Source: Megaustenia siamemsis
Lineage: Eukaryota; Mollusca; Gastropoda; Stylommatophora; Ariophantidae
Assembly: GCA_032433765.1 (NCBI GenBank)
Contig: JAVIAB010000024.1
Location: forward strand, 14,987,126-15,051,125
Direction of reading: 5' to 3'
DNA: 64,000 nucleotides
Shown here: in pieces, positions 43,735 through 54,668 of the stretch
Numbering within the stretch: the stretch's first letter is position 1
Layout: each line of letters opens with the position of its first letter
Notes under the pieces: model-generated
Seen by the model: the letters and a program-made list of their open reading frames with translations, nothing else
Told to the model about the DNA's origin: nothing
Databases searched by the model: none
Program-made: the position numbers and the translations under genes

Positions 43735-46310
43735 CCTTAGGGTCCCCTTAATGGGTCCTAGATATTTTCTCTTGGGAAGTCTTTCTCTTTCACCCAGCTA
43801 TTTTAATGGGTCCTAGGTATTTTCTCTTGGGAAGTCTTTCTCTTTCAGGCTCTCACCTAGCTCTTTTAATGGGTCCTTAATATTTTCTTTTGGGAAGTCT
43901 TTCACCCGGCTCTTTTAATGGGTCCTAGATATTTTCTCTTGGGAAGTCTTGCACCCGGCTCTTTTAATGGGTCCTAGATATTTTCTTTTGGGAAGTCTTT
44001 CACCCGGCTCTTTTAATGGGTCCTAGATATTTTCTTTTGGGAAGTCTTTCACCCGGCTCTTTTAAATGGGTCCTAGATATTTTCTCTTGGGAAGTCTTTC
44101 ACCCGGCTCTTTTAATGGGTCCTAGATATTTTCTTTTGGGAAGTCTTTCTCTTTCAGGCTTTCACCCAGCTCTTTTAATGGGTCCTGGATATTTTCTCTT
44201 GGGAAGTCTTTCACCCGGCTCTTTTAATGGGTCCTAGATATTTTCTCTTGGGAAGTCTTTCACCCAGCTCTTTTAATGGGCCCTAGATATTTTCTTTTGG
44301 GAAGTCTTTCACCGGCTCTTTTAATGGGTCCTAGATATTTTCTCTTGGGAAGTCTTGCACCCGGCTCTTTTAATGGGTCCTAGATATTTTCTTTTGGGAA
44401 GTCTTTCACCCGGCTCTTTTAATGGGTCCTAGATATTTTCTTTTGGGAAGTCTTTCACCTGGCTCTTTTAATGGGTCCTAGATATTTTCTCTTGGGAAGT
44501 CTTTCACCCGGCTCTTTTAATGGGTCCTAGATATTTTCTTTTGGGAAGTCTTTCTCTTTCAGGCTTTCACCCAGCTCTTTTAATGGGTCCTGGATATTTT
44601 CTCTTGGGAAGTCTTTCACCCGGCTCTTTTAATGGGTCCTAGATATTTTCTCTTGGGAAGTCTTTCACCCGGCTCTTTTAATGGGTCCTAGATATTTTCT
44701 TTTGGGAAGTCTTTCACCCGGCTCTTTTAATGGGTCCTAGATATTTTCTTTTGGGAAGTCTTTCACCCGGCTCTTTTAATGGGTCCTAGATATTTTCTCT
44801 TGGGAAGTCTTTCACCCGGCTCTTTTAATGGGTCCTTGATATTTTCTTTTGCGAGAAAGGAGGGTTAGGCATGGGACTGGCTATCCCATACTGTAAAAAA
44901 ATAAGCCGAAAAAACTTCACAAACATGAACAAGTCAAAGAAAGATAAAGTTAATCCGTCAACCAGGAAAGAGAAGGGCTCTCTGTCTAAGAGACATATGA
45001 CGCAATCCGGAGAAAGCCATAAGGAGTCCGGGTTGCCGACTCACCCTTTGTCTACCAGGAAATCCCCCAGAATTGGCACCTGGAATGTTCGTACACAACA
45101 GGCCCTTTTTTGGAATCCCCAGGGGAAAAGACAAAGAGGAAGACCAAGGAATTCTTGGAGAAGACAGATCGAAGCAAAGATGAAGATGATGGGGAACACA
45201 TGGAATGATCTTAAAAGAATTGCAAAAAACAGAACGACTTGGAAAGTGTTTGTTGAAGACCTATGCTCCACTGGGAGCTAAAAGGTAGAAGAAGAAGAAG
45301 ATATTTTCTTTTGGGAAGTCTTTCTCTTTCAGGCTTTCACCCAGCTTTTTTAATGGGTCCTAGATATTTTCTTTTGGGAAGTCTTTCTCTTTCACGCTTT
45401 CACCCAGCTCTTTTAATGGGTCCTAGATATTTTCTCTTGGGAAGTCTTTCACCCGGCTCTTTTAATGGGCCCTAGATATTTTTACTTGGGAAGCCTTTCT
45501 CTTTCAGGCTTTCACCCAGCTCTTTTAATGGGCCCTAGATATTTTCTCTTGGGAAGTCTTTCTCTTTCAGGCTTTCACCTAGCTCTTTTAATGGGTCCTA
45601 GATATTTTCTCTTGGGAAGTCTTTCTCTTTCAGGCTTTCACCTAGCTCTTTTAATGGGTCCTAGATATTTTCTCTTGGGAAGCCTTTCTCTTTCAGGCTT
45701 TCACCCAGCTCTTTTAATGGGTCCTAGATATTTTCTCTTGGGAAGTCTTTCTCTTTCAGGCTTTCACCTAGCTCTTTTAATGGGTCCTAGATATTTTCTC
45801 TTGGGAAGTCTTTCTCTTTCAGGCCTTCACCTAGCTCTTTTAATGGGTCCTAGATATTTTCTCTTGGGAAGTCTTTCTCTTTCAGGCTTTCACCTAGCTC
45901 TTTTAATGGGTCCTAGATATTTTCCCTCTTCAAACTTTCACCTAGCTCTTTTAATGGGTCCTATATATTTTCTCTTGGGAAGTCTTTCTCCTTTCAGGCT
46001 TTCACCTAGCTCTTTTAATGGGTCCTATATATTTTCTCTTGGGAAGTCTTTCTCTTTCAGGCTTTCACCTAGCTCTTTTAATGGGTCCTAGATATTTTCT
46101 CTTGGGAAGTCTTTCTCTTTCAGGCCTTCACCTAGCTCTTTTAATGGGTCCTAGATATTTTCTCTTGGGAAGTCTTTCTCTTTCAGGCTTTCACCTAGCT
46201 CTTTTAATGGGTCCTAGATATTTTCCCTCTTCAAACTTTCACCTAGCTCTTTTAATGGGTCCTAGATATTTTCTATTTGGAAGTCTCTCTTTCAGTCTTT
46301 CACCTAAAGA
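43735..46310. repeat. Large ~48/62-bp minisatellite, interrupted once
   Basis: Short unit: ctcttttaatgggtcctaga, tattttctcttgggaagtct, ttcacccgg. The long unit adds tctctttcaggctttcac. Short units dominate left of the insertion at 44852-45299, long units right of it. Long ORFs (e.g. 45465-46091) are repeat artefacts. Confidence 0.95.
44852..45299 (+). mobile_element. Internally deleted LINE-C (5' end fused to 3' end)
   Basis: A leader and ORF start (44871) lead to PRIGTWNVRT, the beginning of an APE-type endonuclease, which then joins at about 45095 directly to the ORF's C terminus: ALFWNPQGKRQRGRPRNSWR, IAKNRTTWKVFVEDL, stop, GAA-repeat tail. The fused frame is open (136 codons). The same 3' part, unfused, is at 53850-54059. 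Flanked by gatattttcttttg on both sides. Confidence 0.9.
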
Positions 46311-46734
46311 CAGCTAAAAGAATTAATAGTCCTTTATCATCTGTCATTAAAAAGACTTTAAGTGAGCATAGTTGTGGTTTATTTGGACCTTTCATCCCAA
46401 CACATCTGACTAGTACACTACTGCATTTTTGAGTACTGGATTGCCATCCTTCTTCGACGCCAACTTGATTGGCCATACAACAATGGCTTTTCTTTCTTGA
46501 GGCACTGCCAAGCTTTAAGCTCTCTTACTGTCAAGTCTTTAATGTATATCCTTGTCCATATATCCCCATCAACACCTCGCCTTCACAACTAGTATTTTTC
46601 TCTGTAGTTTAGCTGTTGGGGTCATTGTTTTGCAAAGCACTCAACTTTACCAGGGAGTGCAAAAATATACATTTTGAGTGGATGAGGAGGTTTTTATGTT
46701 TTTAAAATTGGTCATATATGAACATGTAGTTAAA

Positions 46735-47140
46735 TAGCAGAAACATGGACATGAGACAAGAAAACAGAACAAAAAATTGAAGCCTTTGAAATGTGGATTT
46801 ATAAAAGAATAGGTAGAATTGGATGGAAACAAAAGATAACAAACGATAAAGTTTTAAAACAACTGAAAATAAAAAGAGAACTACTAAATACAATTAAGAC
46901 AAGACAAATGAAATTTTTGGGGCATGTTAAAAGACACAACAGCCTACTAAAAGTAATATTGGAAGGAAAAATTCAAGGTGAAAGAGGCAGAGGAAGACCA
47001 AGACTAACATGGGCGAGTAACATCAAAAGATGGTCAAGTCAATCTAAGACAGCCTGCACCATCAAAGCAAGAAACAGAGTGGAATGGCGATTCATGGTAG
47101 CCAACCTTCGTTGCGGAGAAGGCACACGATGATGATGAGT
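46735..47140 (+). mobile_element. RTE-B LINE 3' fragment
   Basis: WIYKRIGRIGWKQKITNDKV, MKFLGHVKRHNSLLKVILEG, RGRGRPRLTW, VEWRFMVANLRCGEGTR, stop, TGA-repeat tail. The frame is intact over 113 codons. 5' truncated. Confidence 0.92.
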
Positions 47141-47274
47141 TAAATCACCAATAATGGAAGAAGAAAGGAAAATATTTATCAAATGAAGCCACCTTATTAT
47201 TATCCTATGCTCCTAATATGGAAATTTTAAAAGATACCAGACAGCTTGAGAGAATGCGAATCAATTCAGAGGAA

Positions 47275-47425
47275 GAGGTATGTTTACAGCACTCGGAAAA
47301 AATGATAAATAATCAACAGAAAAAAAGAACAATGTATGGACCGAAGCAGGATCGAACCCGTACTCAGTGGCACAGCGCCTTGCCACGAAAAGCCAAATGC
47401 TATGGAACACTGCCACTCAGCTAAC
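47275..47425 (-). mobile_element. SINE-G copy (tRNA-like)
   Basis: On minus: AGCTGAGTGGCAGTGTTCC and GAGTACGGGTTCGATCCTGC (box B). A truncated relative of its tail is at 47575-47635 (cagcactctggaaaaatgac). Confidence 0.65.
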
Positions 47426-47635
47426 TAAAAAATTAGCTATCATGGAAGTGTCTTTCATGCAAGTGTTCTCATGACTATAGCATAAGGCTGCGATCACAGC
47501 TAGGAAATACATTGTGTATCTGTATTTTTCCTATTAAGACATGTATCTCCCGGACAGGGTAAAAAAAAGTTGAACAGCACTCTGGAAAAATGACAAATAA
47601 TCAACAACAGAAAAAAAAAGAATATATGAACTGAA

Positions 47636-47762
47636 GTAGGCTTAAGAGAATGACTTGGCAGAAGGTCAACAACGGAATAGATAAATAACTGTCGAGATCA
47701 AAAGTTGTAGAGAGACATGATCACCCATGCCAGCAGGCATGGTACTTGATGATGATGATGAG
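47636..47762 (+). mobile_element. RTE-A LINE 3' end
   Basis: ttaagagaatgacttggcag, aaggtcaacaacggaat, gagagacatgatcacccatg, then a TGA-repeat tail. Confidence 0.85.
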
Positions 47763-48109
47763 AACTGATTTTAAGAATTGTCTCAGTCTGTTGTGGTTCT
47801 TTAATTCCAAGGGGAGTTAATTCTGTTCTTTAATGTCACTTTATATTACAGTTTGGTGACCTCTCCTCCCATGTGTTCTTCCATCTCTACTCTTTCCTTG
47901 TCTTTTTTGGGCTCTTTTCATCTTTTCAAATCCATTCTTAATAGCACTAAGAGTTCCATTATAACATGCTATTCATACAGTGATACATCCGCTCCACTAA
48001 CATAATTTTGACTCTACTTTTCTATGGGCTTTCTAGATTTGTAATCTGATTTTTTTTGGGGGGTTCCCATTTGAAGACCTTTTGAGCTGAAATGTTGGTT
48101 TGTTTAGTT

Positions 48110-48345
48110 CTTGTTGTATTCAAAAAGTTTATAAACATTCTATTTTTAGTCATTACCACTGGATTAGAGAATGTAGTGAACAAAACCCATTGGTTGTTGA
48201 GGCAGAAGTGCAGGCCATGTTTTTCGAGAACTCTTCTGATAGCGAAGCAGTTGTTTACACACATGGGTCTGTTATTCAGCATGTGCGCAGCTCATGGACT
48301 TTCACACGATGTGCAATGAAGATAAACTGTCAACTAAAATAGTTA
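48110..48345 (+). mobile_element. LINE RNase H N-terminal scrap
   Basis: Reads NPLVVEAEVQAMFFENSSDS, EAVVYTHGSVIQHVRSSWTF. The YTDGS motif carrying the first catalytic Asp of RNase H is YTHGS here. Probably the same family as 63600-63979. Confidence 0.65.
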
Positions 48346-48699
48346 CTTTCTTGTAGCTAACCAATGACAGTGATGTAATAGAACAAAGTCTTGATCTGCA
48401 TTATTACTGACACCTAGTGTCATTTTTTTTTTTATATTTTAAAATGTTGCAAAAATCTTGCTAAAACGTGGAATAAAACACTTCAAAACATGCACAAGAC
48501 ACAAGTAGACCACAACTGGGTCTGTTAGGTAAATCTACATGCAGCAAGCTTGCTAACTGAACCACTTTCAGAGGTAGACCTCAGGTAAGTCAGAAGAATA
48601 AACACACAAGAAATATTACGTAACATGACATCTCATACCTCCATCACTTTTAACATCCTTATAAACATCCCTCATCATAACCATAATTCCTTCATACAT

Positions 48700-49820
48700 T
48701 GGTGATTCTACAATTACATGTCACCTTCATGCTTTAGTCATACAATTACTTGTCACCTTCATGAATTTGTCATACAATTACATGTCACCTCCGTGCATTT
48801 GTCATACAATTACATGTCACCTCCGTGCATTTGTCATACAATTACATGTCACCTCCACACATTTCTGCTGCAACTATGTCACATTCATGCATTGTTATTA
48901 CTGTTGCATGTCATCTCACACTATTACTACAATACATGTCATCTCACACTGATATACAGGTTACACCTGATCACAATTGGTGATGTAATTACATGTTACA
49001 CCACACAATGTTGCTAAATACATGTTGCTACCACACACTGATGATACAGTTACATGTCACCTTCATACTTTGGTGATAGTTACATGTCACCTTCATACTT
49101 TGGTGATAGCTACATGTCACCTTCATACTTTGGTGATAGTTACATGTCACCTTCATACTTTGGTGATAGTTACACGTCACCTTCATACTTTGGTGATAGT
49201 TACATTACCACACACTGATGATACAGTTACATGTCACCCTCATACTTTGGTGATAGTTACATGCCACCCCACACAATGGTGAGATTTACGTGTCACCCCA
49301 CACAGTGGTGAGCTTAAATATCACCCCACACACAGTGGTGAGTTACATGTCACCCCATACAGAGGTGAGTTATATGTCACTCCACACAGTGGTGATAGTT
49401 AATGTCACTCACCACTTGCTGCAGTTACATATCACCACATACAGTGATGAGAGTTATGTGTCGCCCCATACAGAGGTGAGTTATGTGTCACTCAACACAG
49501 TGGTGATAGTTAATGTCACTCACCACTTGTTGCAGTTACATGTAACCACACACAGTGGTGAGAGTTACATCTCAACCCACACAGCGGTGAGTTAAATATC
49601 ACCCTGCACAGTGGTGATAGTCAAATGTCACCTCCACACACTGGTGATACATTTACATGTCACCTCCTCACATTGGTGATAGTTACATGTTATCTCCCAC
49701 ACAATGGTGATATAGTTACATGCCACCTCTACACACTGGTGATACAGTTATATGTCAACACCACACACTGGTGATACAGTTACATGTTAACTCCACACAA
49801 TGGTGATACATTTACATGAC
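48700..49820. repeat. ~30-bp degenerate tandem repeats
   Basis: Units of tagttacatgtcaccttcat actttggtga (exact 30-bp period at 49075-49200), grading into catacaattacatgtcacct ccgtgcatttgt (48710-48860) and acacagtggtgagttacatg (49260-49620). A related field is at 51960-52330. Confidence 0.88.
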
Positions 49821-49984
49821 ACTCCCCATGAATAAATAAATATATATACATACACATGCAGTAGACTCGATTACTCGGGAGTGGATTAATCTTGAAGCGG
49901 ATCTGGGAGACTTCAGTCAAAAACTTAAAAATAAAAAATTCCCTCCATTTTACAATAAATTTATGAAACTGAAACAAATCTATT

Positions 49985-50242
49985 GGGAGCCGCGATAGCT
50001 CAGTGGTTATAGAACTGGACTACAAAGGACAAGAGGTAGGGTTCGATCCCAATCGACGGCTTCTGGGTTCACCCCGCCTTTAATGGGTACTGGATTTTTT
50101 CTGGGAAAGTAAAGCGGCACGGGCGTAATACTGACCTCATTACCCCAAAAATCATGTGCCGAAGGTCTGTAAAATTTATGGTCATTAACACCATATTACC
50201 TATATGCCACTTGGCATGACGGGGGTACTTTACTTTTTTACT
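49985..50242 (+). mobile_element. SINE-A copy, full length with 13-bp target duplication
   Basis: gggagccgcgatagctcagt ... gggttcgatcccaatcg ... gggggtactttac tail. aaacaaatctatt at 49972-49984 recurs exactly at 50243-50255. Best reference copy of the family in this window. Confidence 0.95.
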
Positions 50243-50679
50243 AAACAAATCTATTAGCTCACATCTGACCATAGATGCAATTTTTCAAAAATAAAATAAT
50301 TATATGTGTACATATCACATCTGAAGTCAGTGATGTGACTACAGTGTGTTTTTGATATACAAGTTTACACGCACATTGAAATACAATGTTGCCCATGATG
50401 TGAGTTCATGTGATAGCACATGAGCTCACATGACATGACTGCAGTGTGTTTCTGGGTTAAGATTCGAGGGGACATCTCTCGGATGTTGCCAAAATTTAAG
50501 ACGTTACTAAATAATGTTTTAAAACTTACTCAAATGTTTTGTTGTTATAATGTCAAAGTGCAACAGAGTTGTTCTTTCGATAACTCAAAAAATCGAAATA
50601 ATAAATAGGAAAATTGCCAAACAGTGAAATCGTTAATGAATAAATATAATGTAGAATAAGAATATAATATCTTCAGTAA

Positions 50680-51010
50680 TCAAGAAAAGACGATGGTCAT
50701 ATGTTGGACATGTGATGAGGAGAGATGATAACCGAATAACAAAGCAAGCACTCATGTGGGAAACAACAGGTAAGAGGAAAAGAGGCCGACCCAGAGATAC
50801 ACTGAGAAGAACATTGATCAGAGAGGCAAGAGAGTAGGAATCGGCTCACTCAATGAGATAGAGTTACTTGTACAGAACAGAGACAAATGGCGAGATTTGA
50901 TAAAATATCTTTACAAGGATTGAAAACTGCTAGAATACAATTTAAATAAGAGAAAGAGTTCTGGGTCTATGCCCTATGGGCCAGCTACAGCTCGAAAGCG
51001 AAAGGTCAAT
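50680..51010 (+). mobile_element. LINE-G 3' fragment
   Basis: Reads WCDEER-like sequence with stops, then SLNEIELLVQNRDKWRDLIK in one frame and the family terminus ctatgccctatgggccagct acagctcgaaag. Confidence 0.75.
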
Positions 51011-51014
51011 AGAT

Positions 51015-51130
51015 TAGATACGATAGATAGGATAGGATAGGATAGGATAGGATTGGACAGGACAGGACAGGACAGGACAGGACTGGACTGGACTGGATGT
51101 GACGGGACGGGATGGATGGATGGATAGATA
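51015..51130. repeat. Evolving pentanucleotide microsatellite
   Basis: gatag at the LINE tail grades into ggata, ggaca, ggact and ggatggat units, an expansion of the GATA tail of the preceding LINE. Confidence 0.85.
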
Positions 51131-51514
51131 GAAGAATAAACATCATTAAAAACAAACAAAAGCCACTTGAATCTGCAGGAACATCAGACAGTAGAAGTGG
51201 AGATAAGTCTAAAAGGAAAAAAACAATGAAAAGCTTACCATTTAATGAACTGGATTAAGCAACAGTTTTGTAGTTCAACCAACAAGGGGCAGAGGGAATT
51301 CCTGTCTCAGGTACTGTTTGTGCAGCAAAGGCAAAGAAATTTCATGATGAACCAAAATTATCAAGTGCTACTAAATTCAGTAAAAGCTAACTTTTTATAT
51401 ACTGTAACTACTCTCTCAGCTTCATACAAACAATGGTATAACTGGGATTTTTGTTATCCTGGATTTCCTATTCATTCTGGATAATCAAGTCTACTGTATG
51501 TATGTATATATATA

Positions 51515-51690
51515 TAAATCTATCTATTGACCTTTAGATCCGTGGCCAGACCACAGACCCAGATACTCTCTCTTTTTCTAAATTTTCTTTCTAGCAGTCA
51601 CAATCCTTGCAAAGATCTTTTATCAAATCTAGTCATTTGCCTCTGTTCTGTGCAAGCATCTCAATCTCATTGAGGGAGCTAATTCCTATA
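51515..51690 (-). mobile_element. LINE-G 3' fragment
   Basis: atctatctattgacctttag, cttttatcaaatctagtcat, ctcaatctcattgagggagc: reverse of the SLNEIE...RDLIK segment and tail. Confidence 0.78.
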
Positions 51691-51959
51691 TAAAATTCAT
51701 AAACAGTTGTCAGCGGTATGTGGTTATCTTCAGCAATAACTGCCACATTCTGTTTTGCTGATCAACCGGTCATTTTGCCTGCTAAAAGAATTATAAGTCC
51801 AGCAGTTGAATAAACCAGATAAATTTATGTTGGGAGGGGGGCCCCACACCCTCACTTCTTTTTTCTTCTCTTGTATCTTTTATCTTTTCCCATCTAACTT
51901 TGACTTAATTTCATTTTCAAATATTATTGTGCTGCTTCTGATATTTCTTCTCCATATGC

Positions 51960-52335
51960 ACTTTCATACAATTGGTGTTGCAATTATGCTACCCTCATAA
52001 AATGTTACAATTACATCTCACCTTTGCACAAAGTTATTACAATTACAGGTCACCATATGTTTTGATACAATTACATTTAACCTTCACACCAATACCACAA
52101 TTACATCTAACGTCTATGCCATGTTACAACTGTATGTCGACCTTTACAAATTGAAATTACTTGGCACATCCATTTCAATTACATATCACCACATTGGTGC
52201 TACTACAATTACGTGGCACCCTGACACTATATCCTACAACTACATATTACCTCCACACATCGGTGCTATTAAGATTACATGGCACCCCCACAACTTGTCA
52301 TTACAATTACACACCACCTCTGTCCAATTATAGAA
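51960..52335. repeat. ~30-35-bp degenerate repeats (ttacatctcacctttgcac type)
   Basis: Same vocabulary as 48700-49820 (acaattacatctaac, acaattacgtggcacc), separated from it by the DNA transposon. Confidence 0.7.
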
Positions 52336-52567
52336 TTAAAGAGAGACTATGAGATGAGCTGGGAATCCCTGACTCTGCAGGCTCTAAGATGAGCTAGTAA
52401 TATGGTTCAACTTTTTACTTTTCCAAGTGAAAAATAAATTGTGATACTACAAGTTGACAAAGCATTGGAACCTTCAGATAATCAACTGGTACCTTAGCCA
52501 AAGCCACGAAACAAAACGTTAAAGTCGTTTGACAAAGAGGTTTTCATCACATTAAATGTCAGCATAT

Positions 52568-52828
52568 GGGAGCCGTGATAGCTCAGTGGTTAGTGAACTG
52601 GACTACAAAGGACAAGAGGTAGGGTTTGATCCCAACCGACGGCTTCCAATTCATCCAGCCTTTAATGGATACCGGATTTTTTTCTGGGAAAGTAAAGCGG
52701 CACAGGCGTAATACCGACCACATTACCCCAAAAATCATGTGCCGAAGGTCTGTAAAATTTATGGTCACTAACACCATATTCCCTATACTCCACTTGGTGT
52801 GACGGGGGTGCTTTACTTTTTTTTACTT
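52568..52828 (+). mobile_element. SINE-A copy
   Basis: gggagccgtgatagctcagt to cttggtgtgacgggggtgct. First of three in a row. Confidence 0.9.
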
Positions 52829-52866
52829 TGTTATATCATACATTTGTTATATCATACATATATCAC

Positions 52867-53020
52867 ACCAGATTTTTCCTGGGAAATTAAAGCGGCACGG
52901 GTGTAATACCGACCTCTTTACCCCAAAATAATGTGCTCAAGGGCTATACAAATTATGGTCACAAACACAGTATTCCCTATACGTCACTTGGCGTGACGAG
53001 TTTCTTTACTTTAATTTAAC
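52867..53020 (+). mobile_element. SINE-A copy, 5' truncated
   Basis: Starts in the body at accagatttttcctgggaaa and ends gcgtgacgagtttctttact; tRNA-like head absent. Confidence 0.85.
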
Positions 53021-53037
53021 TTATGTTATATCAGCTT

Positions 53038-53290
53038 GGAGCCACGATAGCTCAGTGGTTAGTGAACTGGACTACAATGGACAAGAGGTTGGGTTCGATC
53101 CTGATCAATTGCTTCCGGGTTCACCCAGCCTTAAATGGGTACTGGATTTTTTTCTGGGAAAGTAAAGCGGCACTGGCATAATATCGTTCACATTACCTCG
53201 AAAATCATGCTGAAGGTCTATAAAAATTATGGTCACTAACACCATATTCCCTACACATCACTTGGCGTGATGGGGTATTTACTTAATTAA
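53038..53290 (+). mobile_element. SINE-A copy
   Basis: ggagccacgatagctcagtg, ttgggttcgatcctgatc, ending gcgtgatggggtatttactt. More diverged than 49985-50242. Confidence 0.88.
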
Positions 53291-53297
53291 ACCATAA

Positions 53298-53465
53298 AGC
53301 AGCGGCAATTGATTGGTTAGTGTTCACACCATCGACAGCAATATTCCAGGTTCAATTCTCAGATGTGGAGAATATTTTTTATTAATTGGATATGGTAATG
53401 AGGTTCAAACTGACTCTGGAAAGTGGGTGCCAAAGATTTGTGAAAAAGTTGTTTGCGTCTAAGTA
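53298..53465 (+). mobile_element. tRNA-like SINE fragment
   Basis: attgattggttagtgttcac and ttccaggttcaattctcaga resemble box A and box B; body tggaaagtgggtgccaaaga resembles SINE-E. Confidence 0.55.
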
Positions 53466-53471
53466 AAAAAA

Positions 53472-54210
53472 AATAGAAGTAAAAGGTTCCCTCCACGCCT
53501 TGCTAGGTGTATGTGCAATATGGCATTAGTGACCATATTTTTCTATGACCACAGCACATTTTTGGGTGATGTGGTCGGTACCACACCAGGCCACCTTTAC
53601 TTCCCACCAGAAAAATCTCTTGTTCAGTCAGTCCTATTATATGGCTGTGAAACATGGAGAACAACAAAATTGACAATTATGAAGATACAGACTTTCATTA
53701 ATGGATGCTTACGCAGAATAAAAGGATGGAAATGGCAGGACAAAATCACTAACATAGAATTATGGAAATGTACCAGTCAAATACCAGTGGATAAAGAGAT
53801 ACAGCGAAGACGATGCCGCAGGATAGGACACACTGTGGAAGCCAACTGAGAGTATTATACAACAGGCCCTTTTTTGGAATCCCCAGGGGAAAAGACAAAG
53901 AGGAAGACCAATGAATTCTTGGAGAAGACAGATAGAAGCAGAGATGAAGATGATGGGGAAGACATGGAATGATCTTAAAAGAATGGCAAGAAACAGAATG
54001 ACTTGGAAAGTGTTTGTTGAAGACTTATGCTCCACACGGAGCTGAAAGGTAGAAGAAGAAGAAAAATCTCTGGAAAAATGTTTAGGGGCTTGTGAACCCC
54101 AGAGCCCTGCTGATCTAAAAAAAAAAAAATATAACTTCTGGGGATCCAAACTTGCGGACCTTCTGATCAGGAAGTGAGAATACTAACCACTCAGCCACTG
54201 AGGTTCTTAC
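53472..54210 (-). mobile_element. SINE-E copy split by a LINE-C insertion
   Basis: Outer parts 53472-53620 and 54060-54210 together make one minus-strand SINE-E: tail side with gtgatgtggtcggtaccaca, head with aaccactcagccactgagg and ccttctgatcaggaagtg. agaaaaatctct at 53609-53620 and 54060-54071 is the target duplication of the insert. Confidence 0.88.
53621..54059 (+). mobile_element. LINE-C insertion, 5' truncated
   Basis: Reads QSVLLYGCETWRTTKL, TFINGCLRRIKGWKWQDKIT, RRRCRRIGHTVEAN, then after a frame change the GKRQRGRP-like segment, and ends with a GAA-repeat tail. The 439-bp insert sits exactly between the duplicated 12-mers. Confidence 0.9.
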
Positions 54211-54214
54211 ATAT

Positions 54215-54525
54215 TGTATAGTTTACACATACCAATGACAAAATTCTCAGCAAGGCCAACTCAAATACAGAGCTACAAATAATTAGAAACAAACAAGTGA
54301 CACTTTTTGGGCATATCATGAGAAAACGAAAGTTAGAATACTTAGTTACAACTGGCAAAATAACAGGGAAAGAGAGATCATGATGACAAAGAGCGAAGAT
54401 ACTAGACAGCTTGGTGTTGTGGCACGGTAAACAGTCATTAACAGAATTAATACGATGCATTAAGGACAGAGAGTTTTGAAAGAACATGATTGTTGAGGTC
54501 AACTAATATGGCACATGATGTTTAT
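54215..54525 (+). mobile_element. RTE-A LINE C-terminal fragment
   Basis: IRNKQVTLFGHIMRKRKLEY, LVTTGKITGK, then stops; 3' end atatggcacatgatg. Confidence 0.78.
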
Positions 54526-54668
54526 GAGCCACATATATATATAGAAAAAAGAGGAGTAAGACAGGGATGCATCATATCACCAAGCTTGTTTAATCTATAC
54601 ACTGAGCAAATTGTTAAAAACATCACAGAGATGCCAGGCCTAAACATTAATGACCATAACTATGACAA
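54526..54668 (+). mobile_element. RTE-B-like RT fragment
   Basis: KRGVRQGCIISPSLFNLYTE then QIVKNITEMPGLNIN, matching the RT segment of 6380-7549 at protein level. Ends just before the YADD box. Confidence 0.82.

Larger units (their letters stand above)
49859..51496. mobile_element. Degenerate DNA transposon with pogo/Tigger-like ends
   Basis: Left end cagtagactcgattactc (49859-49876) and right end, reversed, cagtagacttgattatcc (51479-51496) match at 15 of 18 positions as a terminal inverted repeat. TA follows the right end. No transposase ORF remains; SINE-A and LINE pieces lie inside. Ends of this type are known from pogo/Tigger elements. Confidence 0.55.

Noticed and set aside
45465..46317. 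Leucine/phenylalanine-rich ORFs as membrane proteins
   Set aside because: Translations of the 48/62-bp minisatellite; hydrophobicity comes from its T-rich unit.
49985..50060. Functional tRNA genes
   Set aside because: Box A and B are present, but the cloverleaf is not complete and each lies at the head of a ~260-bp repeated SINE.
51245..51484. 79-codon ORF as a small gene
   Set aside because: No recognisable domain, inside the degenerate DNA transposon and overlapping its right end.
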